Assembly: GCA_900542125.1 (NCBI GenBank)
Contig: UQMO01000042.1
Span: 1 to 19,929, forward strand
Source: an uncultured Collinsella sp.
GTDB taxonomy: Bacteria > Actinomycetota > Coriobacteriia > Coriobacteriales > Coriobacteriaceae
Direction: 5' to 3'
Length of the DNA: 19,929 nucleotides
Part shown: one piece after another, positions 7,901-14,861 of the stretch
How positions within the stretch are numbered: the stretch's first letter is position 1
Layout: each line of letters opens with the position of its first letter
Notes under the pieces: generated by a model
Seen by the model: only the letters and a program-made list of their open reading frames with translations
Databases searched by the model: none
What the model was told of the DNA's origin: nothing
Program-made: the position numbers and the translations under genes

Positions 7901-8255
7901 GGCTGGCGGCGGCGGCATCGTAAGGAGCAGCGGCCGCACTCAGATTGGCCTTTGCGGCAGCAGCCTTGGCACGCGCTGCATCGACCGCGGCCTGCAGGTT
8001 GGCAACCTTCTGCGCTGCCGACACCGTGCCCGCGCCGGCACCAGCCGCGGCGGCGCCCGTCAACGGAGACAGCACGGCGGCCGGCTTGCCCGTAGCTTCG
8101 GCACCGTTCGCACCCTGCGCCACCGCAGCCATCGGCGACAGCAGCGAGCCGCCCGTCATGGCGATCGTCGCCGCGGCAACCGTCGCCACGCGCCCGGCGG
8201 CCTTAACCTTGCTCGAAGTGCCACCGTTGATGTTCTTGTTCACGTTCTTGCTCAT
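4914..8255 (-). CDS. Sortase-anchored alanine-rich coiled-coil surface protein with CAP domain
   Basis: This is a 1113-residue cell-wall protein. ATG 8255 is chosen because GGGAAGGAA lies just upstream. Residues 1-47 are a signal peptide with a positively charged start and a hydrophobic run ending near AVAQG. About 60-440 and 670-1070 are alanine-rich coiled coils of AQAAL/ADAKAAL-type heptads. Between them (about 445-645) is a CAP/SCP domain: HAQQF and GENVAW near 535-548 and VGHYMNVIDPDY near 603-614 hold the usual two His and one Glu. The C-terminus has MPATG (1076-1080), an LPxTG variant, then a hydrophobic helix and a KRR tail, so sortase should attach it to peptidoglycan. The coils probably act as stalks presenting the CAP domain, whose role here (adhesion, lipid or host binding) is unknown. 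It is a single-gene unit with its own terminator. Confidence 0.88.
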   Translation of the reverse strand: MSKNVNKNINGGTSSKVKAAGRVATVAAATIAMTGGSLLSPMAAVAQGANGAEATGKPAAVLSPLTGAAAAGAGAGTVSAAQKVANLQAAVDAARAKAAAAKANLSAAAAPYDAAAASQQQAQSAYDTARGASDAAASAASTELEQQMGAAQDKADADVKALENAQAALDAAKKDLADKGDALTAAQKAADNARAALEAAQAAASDATPEAVAAAQAAAEQAASELEQAKQQAADAQVRLSDAQMVVDAAAGKQQDAQGKLSAAQKAKTAADADVNSAQASYDAAKADLDRAEQGAAGPEYDAAKAKVDAAAAALDAAKSVQAQREGELAAASQEVAAAESEAQAAQQALAAQQQAAADAQSTLDAATAAATAADAAVDQAKADHANALTALADAQAKLSAAKDEKDAADQALDQAKAQKQQADQTVAQAQAKLDAAQAAANASAENYRQGAIAFFKSVGADDAAVIILNCKYAGLTKVGEEVDATSLTNMKQAIVWLKACNEYRKSVGLSELKVTHAMMATAIADANFSDTKVAHAQQFNVGENVAWNFGSNPFIQWVDQEKAVFDRAAATLGATGLTGKAAFDLYRLHGDEIDRYAAAHGDTVGHYMNVIDPDYTVTGMGVCTRGTMSGWKTQAQTFSMSGGWYTNAANPMTVAEYETALNAWCDSLANSGQGVDVARQELSAAQGVAADAGNKVSAASQTAAAKQAQVDAAAAGVDAAAAGVSDAQAAVGEKQAAAEAAARAVADARADVDTANAAVAAAQGVVTAKSGELDVAKGKVAAAQRALDAARAGVGDKEGALAAAQDELAAYSADVASAQRAFDAASAALEGARAVQADAQAALGAAQGVADQADSDVAATQTELAAAQAAATDAGAAVTAAQATSVAATARAAQLRDAAAALAQAAEDKDAADAAVEAAASAQADAESGVAAADDAVTDATVARDASAAAVARLRRINLADAIANGHADDADEALNAKIAAAHNAAERAAAAKAELDAAAAATDAVAPTYWEALGDYNAAKAELDAAIAELNAEIARQDAADRGAGAQSQPATQVAYQAKHMTATTEVASTQAAMPATGDASGLLGETFVIGGTVLVAAGVFLSDKRRQPIR

Positions 8256-8311
8256 TGCCAATTCCTTCCCACGATGAGCTGTTGTTTGACACACATAGTC
8301 GATCCAACGTG

Positions 8312-8338
8312 CCCCGCTAAAAAGAGGTGATAACGGGG
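8312..8338 (-). other. Hairpin in the leader of the surface protein gene
   Basis: CCCCGCTA (8312-8319) and TAACGGGG (8331-8338) form an 8-pair stem in minus-strand RNA (one G.U pair) with an 11-nt loop. It lies 57 bp before the surface protein start and 38 bp after the stop of the 64-residue gene. No T-run follows directly, so it could be a weak terminator of the small gene or a leader structure. Confidence 0.35.
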
Positions 8339-8376
8339 TAATTAAATTGGAGGTTCTAGATCACGACTCAGCTGTA

Positions 8377-8571
8377 CTAGCGGATGCCGAGTTCATACTC
8401 CCACTCGTGCTCAATCTCGTTCAGATACTCGCGATCTTCGGCGCTAGGCTCCAAATCACTCTGATCGTACAAGCAGTTCTTGGTTTTAGAACTGCCGTAA
8501 TAATCATACATAGCCTGAAGATTGATCTGCTCGCTATTGTCGTTGTAAAGGGGTGAAATACAGGTAGTCAT
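8377..8571 (-). CDS. Small acidic protein, unknown function
   Basis: This is a 64-residue protein. The start is supported by GGAGGGAC about 8 bp before the ATG, and a plausible promoter lies upstream (8651-8679). The sequence is strongly acidic in its second half (EDREYLNEIEHEWEYELG), with tyrosines (YDYYGSS) in the middle and two cysteines. There is no signal peptide or membrane segment. I recognise no family. It sits between the PIWI-like gene and the surface protein gene on the same strand. Small acidic proteins near defence genes can be DNA mimics, regulators or antitoxins, but nothing here shows which, if any, applies. Confidence 0.55.
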   Translation of the reverse strand: MTTCISPLYNDNSEQINLQAMYDYYGSSKTKNCLYDQSDLEPSAEDREYLNEIEHEWEYELGIR

Positions 8572-8611
8572 TGCTCAAGTCCCTCCAAGATAAACTCTAA
8601 TGCGTATGCTC

Positions 8612-8628
8612 GGTCTCTTTTCGAGACC
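8612..8628 (-). other. Short leader hairpin before the 64-residue gene
   Basis: GGTCTC (8612-8617) and GAGACC (8623-8628) form a 6-pair stem with a 5-nt loop. It falls in the predicted 5' leader of the small acidic protein gene, about 40 bp before its start. No T-run follows on the minus strand. Confidence 0.35.
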
Positions 8629-8650
8629 CCATCTGATGTGCTATGACTGC

Positions 8651-8679
8651 AGTATATGCACTCCTACTATAGGATGCAA
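8651..8679 (-). promoter_or_regulatory. Candidate promoter for the 64-residue gene
   Basis: On the minus strand, TTGCAT (8674-8679) and TATACT (8651-8656) are separated by exactly 17 bp. The -10 matches consensus at five of six bases, the -35 at three. The predicted start near 8644 gives a leader of about 70 nt. It lies 43 bp beyond the stop of the PIWI-like gene, so the small gene can be expressed independently. Confidence 0.45.
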
Positions 8680-8721
8680 GAACAATTTTTAATTTCTAGT
8701 ACATATAACTCGACTACACTT

Positions 8722-10617
8722 TTACGAGCATTCATCGCCATCCTCCACCGCGCCCTCACGCGCAGCGCACTCGTTGAGATACTTAACCGGAATCGGCCAC
8801 ACGGACGGAGCCTTATAGCGCGAAAGGCCTATGTTGACCAGCTGAACCAACAGCTCGGACAAATCACCACCGTCGAGCACCTCAATCGAACGCACGTGAA
8901 TCGCGGTCGCCATATCCTCCTGGGTTCCGTTGTTGACGCCCACAAAATAGCAAGTCTTGCCCGCGCGCTCGAACGTTCCAATGCCGTAATAAGGCGAGTT
9001 GAAGCTTTCGAAATACGCCTTCTTGCGACCTGCTTCACCCGTAAGCTGATGCCCGCCCACCAGGGTCATAAAGTTGTTGGAAAACGTCGTCAGGCCCGTA
9101 TCCCGCACACGCGCAACCATAGACCGCCCACCCGACCGCATGTCAAAGACATAGGCGCCATTGTCGAGCCTGCCGTCCTCGGTCAGCAGATCGAGCTCCA
9201 TCTCATCCTCGGGACCACCTTCCGCCGCATGTGAGGCATAGCGCATGCCCCCATCCGCGCCAATCGCCAACGTCGCGATACGCGAATCCAACTCAATCTT
9301 GTCCCTCTCTTTGTGCGATACATTGACCAAGCCGCACACCGCTACCGACTCAATGCCCAAAGCGCCAAGGTCAAACGCCGTCGCTCGCCCATCAACAACA
9401 TCCTGTTTTACCAGCAGCTCTTTGAGCATGGCACCCAGGATCGCCTCTTGTGCGTTGCGGTCCTTTTGCTTTGGCGCGGCCTTAAACAACGGCTCGCACA
9501 CATCCGGCGTCACGTGTTGTTCCACCACGCCGGCATGCAAGGCATAGCCATCGTCCTCGGCAACTCCATTGGGCACAACGACAATGTTCGGCGCCTGCGA
9601 ATCCACAGTCCTTCCGCCATACGACGCATAAACGCCCCACGAGGAATCGTTGAGCCGATCGACCAACTGGCGTGCCACTCCAGTAAGCCCATCGCACGCA
9701 ACCGACACCGCGACACGCTGCCCCACCATGCGCTCTGCCACCACGCGAGCGTACTCATCGCCCTTGAGCACCTCGTAGAAACTCTTACGCGGGTATTCCA
9801 TGAGCGTCACCTGGGCAAAGTCACCGTATCGACGCTCAAGAATCTGCAGCTCTCGATACAAAATGCCCTTCTTGGTATAGGCGACCTTGTCCGCCTGGGC
9901 CGAGAACGTAAGATCGCGGCGCTTGGACGGTTTGTCACCTCTGGCACGGCGCAGGATGTACTCGTCTTTTTGTTCGTGGGCAAGCACCATCGTCGCCACG
10001 GGCGATAACCTGTAGCCCACCTGGCTCTTAATCTTTTCGAGCTCTTTCTCATCGCCTTGCGCCCTGCCGATAAGCACCCGGCGCTTGGTAAATGTACGAA
10101 TCTTTAGGTCGAACGTGCAATCCTCATCGATAACAATCTCGACCGTTTCAATCTTGGCAGGCCCCCTACCGTCACTTTCGACGGCGTCGCGACGGGCACC
10201 CTTGGCGCTAATGACATACAAGTGCCCGGTGTCATTGGGAACCTCGTCCTCGATCCCCTCAAACTGAGAGCAAGAGTTGAACAGCAGACGGAGCGCAACG
10301 TAATCGTCCAACTCGCTCCAATGAGTCTTAATCGGAACCACCTGCTCCTGATGAAGCGCGGCATTGAGATCGCCCGTCTGCATGCCCGCCTTGACCATCA
10401 AAAAGACGCGGTTGTCCGCAAGCTGCGTGAATGCCGCGACCTTGCCCGTCTGGCACACATCGGCCATAAAGCTCGCCACGGCATGCTTGCCCGCATCGCC
10501 CACGTTGCACCAAAAGACCGAGTAGCGTTCCTCGGCAGCCGCGGCGTCGAGCTGCAACTTGAACTCGGATACGGCAATGTCTCCCAAGCCGCATGGCTGA
10601 TTACGCTTCGATTGCAC
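8722..10617 (-). CDS. PIWI/pPIWI-RE-like protein, partner of helicase-nuclease
   Basis: This is a 631-residue cytosolic protein whose C-terminal half looks like the MID and PIWI regions of Argonaute relatives. The MID-like part has NIVVVPN (344-350), GYALHAGVVEQHVT (357-370) and NAQEAILGAMLKELL (388-402), the Y/Q/N...K arrangement found in PIWI families. The RNase H-fold part covers about 424-620 and ends in LVNIGLSRYKAPSVWPIPV (593-611), resembling the closing helix and xPxPxxYA segment of PIWI domains. The first core strand (VAVCGLVNV, 426-434) lacks the usual catalytic Asp, so nuclease activity is doubtful. Residues 1-340 match nothing I recognise. GTG 10617 is chosen because GGAGG lies 9 bp upstream; it overlaps the helicase gene by 17 bp, so the two are translated together. 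Known pPIWI-RE proteins are longer; the assignment rests on pattern and gene context. The role is probably nucleic-acid-guided or R-loop recognition in defence (inference). Confidence 0.6.
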   Translation of the reverse strand: MQSKRNQPCGLGDIAVSEFKLQLDAAAAEERYSVFWCNVGDAGKHAVASFMADVCQTGKVAAFTQLADNRVFLMVKAGMQTGDLNAALHQEQVVPIKTHWSELDDYVALRLLFNSCSQFEGIEDEVPNDTGHLYVISAKGARRDAVESDGRGPAKIETVEIVIDEDCTFDLKIRTFTKRRVLIGRAQGDEKELEKIKSQVGYRLSPVATMVLAHEQKDEYILRRARGDKPSKRRDLTFSAQADKVAYTKKGILYRELQILERRYGDFAQVTLMEYPRKSFYEVLKGDEYARVVAERMVGQRVAVSVACDGLTGVARQLVDRLNDSSWGVYASYGGRTVDSQAPNIVVVPNGVAEDDGYALHAGVVEQHVTPDVCEPLFKAAPKQKDRNAQEAILGAMLKELLVKQDVVDGRATAFDLGALGIESVAVCGLVNVSHKERDKIELDSRIATLAIGADGGMRYASHAAEGGPEDEMELDLLTEDGRLDNGAYVFDMRSGGRSMVARVRDTGLTTFSNNFMTLVGGHQLTGEAGRKKAYFESFNSPYYGIGTFERAGKTCYFVGVNNGTQEDMATAIHVRSIEVLDGGDLSELLVQLVNIGLSRYKAPSVWPIPVKYLNECAAREGAVEDGDECS

Positions 10618-13600
10618 GACGAATCGCCTCCATCATCTCCAAATTGATTGCACCGTCGGCGGCCATATAAGGAACGGAGAACACAGTCCCCTCAGCATCG
10701 AGTGCCTTGGGCACGCACTCAAGCGCTGCCTCATCAGCCAAAACGTTGACGATTAGCAGGCGTTTCGCCCCAACCTTTTGAGCCTTCGCCCTAAAGCGCT
10801 CGGCATCCGACGCCTCGCGACCGTCGCGAACATAAGCGATATAGGCACCGATGCGATAGTGCTTAAAATCGATCCATACCCCGGTCGTGTTGCCAGCAGC
10901 ATCGAGCACCTCAAAGTCGCCACCTGTCTCGGCGTGTGCCGCATCGCCACGCGTAAGCGAATAGCGGCCGTCGTAATATGCCTCAAAGATTGCCCTTCCG
11001 GCAGATTCTCCCAGCTCACCCAGGTAGACCGCCTGGAACATATAGGGCGTCATGTGCGCCGTCGCCGCCGGCTGCAGCGTTGTGGGCACCCCGTCGCTCG
11101 ACCAACGCTCACGCACTTCGCGAATTGACAGCAGCTCGGGTACGCGCGCCGCCGCCTGGCTCACCTGGCGAACCGTCGCGCCCTTTAAGCCCTCCTTGCA
11201 GTGGCAACGATCCTCCAGACGAGCAGCAATCTGCTCGACGGGCTCACCATCGTAGCTAGGGAATTCAAAGTGCGGCACCTTGCATGCCCCGCCTTCTGCA
11301 TAGGCATAGCCATTTGCAGCATGCGACATGCGCAGCGCGGTACTCCGGCGCTCTGGGTATTGCGCGAGATCTTCCCACGGCAGGCAAAAATGATGCAGGT
11401 AAAAGTCGCGCTCGCCATCAAAAGCAGTGAGATCTTCGTCCCCGGCGTTTAGCGAGGTAACTTTCCACGCCAGCTTTTCGTGCTTTTGCTTGGCAAGGTT
11501 GTTCCTAAAGGCGGCAAGGTTCTGCTGCTTAACGGCAGCGTGTTCCTTGTTGTCCGTCATATGGTTGTTGGCAGCGGCGCAGGCACCAACCACCTGCTCA
11601 AGCTCGTAGCCCATCGGCAAATCATGCAAGAACGAAAAGTTGCAATCGTTCGCAATCTCGCGGTCGAGCAGCACCTGCACGCAAGGCATCTTTACACTCG
11701 TGCGCATCAGGCGACCCACAGCCTGTGCCACAATGCGAGCGCCTTCGACCTGATAAGAGAGGGTGTCGCGCACCGGCAGGCTCTTATTAACGCCAGATAG
11801 AAGCATCCGTACGTTCCGGCGCTTTTGAGTAAACGGAACCTCGCCGCGCGCTACCAGTTCCTCCTGCTCCACCACGCCAAGTAGCGCCTGCTGGACAAAC
11901 TTATTTGAGTTGATCTCCACTCCCCAGGTCAAACGACTTGTGGGCGACTCGATATATAAGAAATCAAGATCCATCTTGGGGCGACGGTCGGCATTTTCAA
12001 AGCCGCAATCGACCTGATGAACCATGTCGCACAGATTCTCCGGCACCTTGTATTTGAGATTCTTGGAAAAGCCACCGGCCGAAAGATTGATAAACATCAG
12101 GGTCGGCTGGCCCAGCTCGAGACGTTTTTGAGCGCCACGCCAACCTGCATCCCATTCCGCAGCGTTAAAGCACGGCACCATGTCCTTGGCGGCCTCAAGC
12201 GATTTCTCGTACGACATCTCGGGGCACTTGATGTTTCTAATCACCAGCTCCGCGACAATCTCGCGCGCAAGATCCAGCGCCAGCCTATTGAATTCGCCAT
12301 GGTTTCCCATGTGGCGCGTGGTAAAAACGGCTCCCGCCCGTTGCTCGTTACGCGCCACACCACGGGCCCAAGTACTCACGGCAACAAGCGTCTTGCTCAG
12401 GCGCTTCAGCTCAAACTCGATGCTCTTGGCGTCGCTCACGCCCACCCTGTCAGCAATCTTTAAGCGCAAGCGCACCGCAAGTCCCTCACTCACGCCAATC
12501 CCGTCAAAGAACCGCATCGCGCGCTCGTACACCTCGTCGGGCGACACAATGATGCCGCCAAAGGCGCCGCCTGCCAGCGCGACCATGCCGGCAATTTCCT
12601 TGGACTCATCCACCCAGGCAATATCGACGTCGTACTCCTTCGCAGCCTGTTTGTTAAACAGCTTAGTCTGTCGCACGATTTCCTGGTTGAGCTCGCCAAT
12701 CCAAGCGTCCTTGCGAACCACGCCATGAACCTCGTCAAGGTAATCGAGGTTGAAGTTTTTGACGGTCGGCGCACTCCATGTTGCGCTCATGCACACGCAA
12801 GGCGCTTTGGCGGCAATGGAGGCAAGGTAGGCCTCGGGCATGCGCTCAATGCCGTGGCTGGTTAGGTACGTGGTAAACATGTGCTCGATGGTGGTTTCCA
12901 TCACTAGATAATCGACACCACGCGCATACATCGAGTCGTCGGCGGCATCGATCTCGTCATTCTTGCGATCTTTAAAGAACAGCGCCAGCATCAACGAATC
13001 CCAAAAATACTTCTCGCTGGTCTGGTTGTTCCTAATGCCCAGGGCATCGATGATGTTCTTGCGCGAAAGGTCGTCCTTGTACGAAATGCTGCCGTAGTAC
13101 AGCTTGTCCATAAGCGTGGCGCAACGGGCGAGATGACCCACCACCATCCTGACCAGACCGCGTGCACGACGCACCGCCTTGCTGACGGTTTGCTGCCCAC
13201 TCCCTCCGCGAGTGATAATCATATTGCGAGTACCGCCCTCATTGAGTTTGAAGCGCAACGGATTCGCCGAGTTGTCGCCCACCGAAATATCGTCGCTGCC
13301 AAACAGATGTCGACCGGAGAGCTGCTCTTCTTTCGCCTCGTCAGACAGCGCAAAAGGCGGACGCAGTTTCATGTCCTTAATACAAGAGGCGAGTGCCTTT
13401 TGAATTTTCTTGGCATCCTTGGCGATTTCTTCGGCATCTTCCTCTACGCTCGCCCGCGAAACCCTGTTCCTCTCGGCGTTTGACCCTTTGTGATCGCCCG
13501 ACGTGGAAGCGTGCGTATAGACCGCCATCCATTGATCTCGATTCCCCAGTAGCAAGGGGTCCACCACACCGCCGTTAAAATGACGATCGAGGATACGCAA

Positions 13601-14533
13601 TACTTCGTCCGGTTGAAACGTCACGGGATCGTCTGTCAGCGTCGACAGTATGTCGGCCTTCATGTGGTCGATTTCATCAAAGATAAACAGGCCCTTCTCG
13701 GCAGCCATTGCGTTAAAGAGCACAACGCCTGCACCGGTCACTGTATCGATCCTATTGATGAGCTTTTGCGGCGTCAGGGCAATCACATGCGGTATGCTCT
13801 CGTCATTGAGCAGGGCAGACGGCCAAATCTGGGGGATCACCTCCATGCCGCGCGTGATGTTTTTGAGCTCGTGGCTCACAGCCCAACGCAAGCTCGCATC
13901 CGCCGACGATAGCTTGTCGCGAAGGGCGGGGGTCAAACGGTCTGCAACACCTCCCAGACGATTTCGAGTGTCAAGGATGCCCAAAAGGTCATCGGCGATC
14001 TCCATCGCGTTGCCCCACGCTCGCTTAATGATGCGATGAGAGCTCTCGTCGTCCGCCTCGATGGGACACGGAATGTCGCGCACGCCCACGGCGCCCTTAC
14101 CGCGCGTAGTCTCAATCCAATGCAGGATGTTATCGCCCGCACGCGGAAGATCGAACACCATGCGCTGCGCGGCATCGCCATCCATGCCCTGTTCAACCAG
14201 CAATTTGCGCACGCTCGCAACGTAGTTGTCGCGGTTGTCCTTACCCGGCACCACAAACACCAGGTAACGACGGCCCGGGCACTTGTTAAAACAGCCCGAA
14301 TCGTCCCAGCCACCGGCGATGAGGTCGGCTGTGACCTGCTCGGCCGTATAGTTTTTACCCGAGCCCGTCGTGGCGCCCAAAAAGTACAGGCCATTGTTGC
14401 CCTGATCCTTGGGGGCAAACAGCGCACGCTCAAAAAACTCGCGCATCGCCTTTTGACGTGCAAGATAGGGAGCGAGCTCCTTGTCGTCCGCAGACGACGG
14501 ATTCGATTGGCAGTTGAGATCCCACATAGCCAT
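10601..14533 (-). CDS. DinG/XPD-like helicase fused to a PD-(D/E)XK nuclease
   Basis: This is a 1310-residue protein. ATG 14533 has GGAGG 7 bp upstream; a TTG two codons earlier is less likely. Superfamily 2 helicase motifs are visible: Walker A GATTGSGKN (53-61, with Asn where Thr or Ser is usual), Walker B FIFDEID (283-289), motif III MSAT (582-585) and motif VI QAVGRLMR (937-944), followed by VLLDREI as in DinG/XPD helicases. The long insert between motifs Ib and III (about 290-580) is of unknown fold. About 1165-1270 is a restriction-endonuclease fold: a helix with GESAGRAIFEAYY, then D1206, and DFK at 1222-1224 as catalytic D...DxK. The protein likely unwinds and cuts DNA or R-loops together with the overlapping PIWI-like protein. 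In described pPIWI-RE loci helicase and REase are separate genes; here they appear fused. The helicase call is firm, the system call less so. Confidence 0.75.
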   Translation of the reverse strand: MAMWDLNCQSNPSSADDKELAPYLARQKAMREFFERALFAPKDQGNNGLYFLGATTGSGKNYTAEQVTADLIAGGWDDSGCFNKCPGRRYLVFVVPGKDNRDNYVASVRKLLVEQGMDGDAAQRMVFDLPRAGDNILHWIETTRGKGAVGVRDIPCPIEADDESSHRIIKRAWGNAMEIADDLLGILDTRNRLGGVADRLTPALRDKLSSADASLRWAVSHELKNITRGMEVIPQIWPSALLNDESIPHVIALTPQKLINRIDTVTGAGVVLFNAMAAEKGLFIFDEIDHMKADILSTLTDDPVTFQPDEVLRILDRHFNGGVVDPLLLGNRDQWMAVYTHASTSGDHKGSNAERNRVSRASVEEDAEEIAKDAKKIQKALASCIKDMKLRPPFALSDEAKEEQLSGRHLFGSDDISVGDNSANPLRFKLNEGGTRNMIITRGGSGQQTVSKAVRRARGLVRMVVGHLARCATLMDKLYYGSISYKDDLSRKNIIDALGIRNNQTSEKYFWDSLMLALFFKDRKNDEIDAADDSMYARGVDYLVMETTIEHMFTTYLTSHGIERMPEAYLASIAAKAPCVCMSATWSAPTVKNFNLDYLDEVHGVVRKDAWIGELNQEIVRQTKLFNKQAAKEYDVDIAWVDESKEIAGMVALAGGAFGGIIVSPDEVYERAMRFFDGIGVSEGLAVRLRLKIADRVGVSDAKSIEFELKRLSKTLVAVSTWARGVARNEQRAGAVFTTRHMGNHGEFNRLALDLAREIVAELVIRNIKCPEMSYEKSLEAAKDMVPCFNAAEWDAGWRGAQKRLELGQPTLMFINLSAGGFSKNLKYKVPENLCDMVHQVDCGFENADRRPKMDLDFLYIESPTSRLTWGVEINSNKFVQQALLGVVEQEELVARGEVPFTQKRRNVRMLLSGVNKSLPVRDTLSYQVEGARIVAQAVGRLMRTSVKMPCVQVLLDREIANDCNFSFLHDLPMGYELEQVVGACAAANNHMTDNKEHAAVKQQNLAAFRNNLAKQKHEKLAWKVTSLNAGDEDLTAFDGERDFYLHHFCLPWEDLAQYPERRSTALRMSHAANGYAYAEGGACKVPHFEFPSYDGEPVEQIAARLEDRCHCKEGLKGATVRQVSQAAARVPELLSIREVRERWSSDGVPTTLQPAATAHMTPYMFQAVYLGELGESAGRAIFEAYYDGRYSLTRGDAAHAETGGDFEVLDAAGNTTGVWIDFKHYRIGAYIAYVRDGREASDAERFRAKAQKVGAKRLLIVNVLADEAALECVPKALDAEGTVFSVPYMAADGAINLEMMEAIRRAIEA

Positions 14534-14666
14534 GGTCAAACCTCCGATTTAGTTGTTACACGTGTTTGATACCATCCCGTGCGGACAAAACTCGCGCTGG
14601 GCGGTCAAGGCGGCGGCGTCCATGCCGCTTGAGAGAAGAAAGAAAGGAAAGAGGAGCAGTCAGCGA

Positions 14667-14861
14667 CTACTCGCACGAAGCGAGCAGTTTCTTAAGATCG
14701 CACTCCAACGCCTCGCGCTCTTTGGCATCGATCACTGCAAGGGCGACACGCATCAGGGATGCATCGGCGGCAGACTCCTGAACCTGGTCGGGGCGCTTGC
14801 TAAAGCTTTTCCCGGCAGCCTTCCGATCGGTCGCGCCGTTCAGTACGGTGGCTAAAGATTG
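14667..14861 (-). other. Start-less 64-codon open frame, possible -1 frameshift extension
   Basis: Just after the stop of the 206-residue gene, the -1 frame is open for 64 codons and ends at TAG 14667-14669. The product (for example GATDRKAAGKSFSKRP and ALAVIDAKEREALECDLKK) looks like real protein of this genome, rich in Ala, Lys and Glu. It has no ATG, GTG or TTG before ATG 14753, which would leave 28 residues and has no good ribosome binding site. The frame would join the upstream gene if a -1 shift occurred at its CTT TAG end, giving about 270 residues. A sequencing error, a decayed gene, or a small gene with an unusual start are all possible. A stem (14667-14674 with 14680-14687, one mismatch) overlaps the stop codon. 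The remaining 133 bp to the helicase start holds a pyrimidine tract on the minus strand and no clear promoter. Confidence 0.4.

Noticed and set aside
4914..8255. DNA direct repeats or a CRISPR-like array inside the surface protein gene
   Set aside because: The repetition is at the level of alanine-rich heptads; no fixed-length DNA repeat with regular spacers is visible.
8286..8291. TTGACA as a plus-strand -35 element
   Set aside because: No -10 follows at the right spacing and no plus-strand gene lies downstream.
9313..10008. Plus-strand open frames antisense to the PIWI-like gene
   Set aside because: They are high-GC shadows without a ribosome binding site or recognisable motif.
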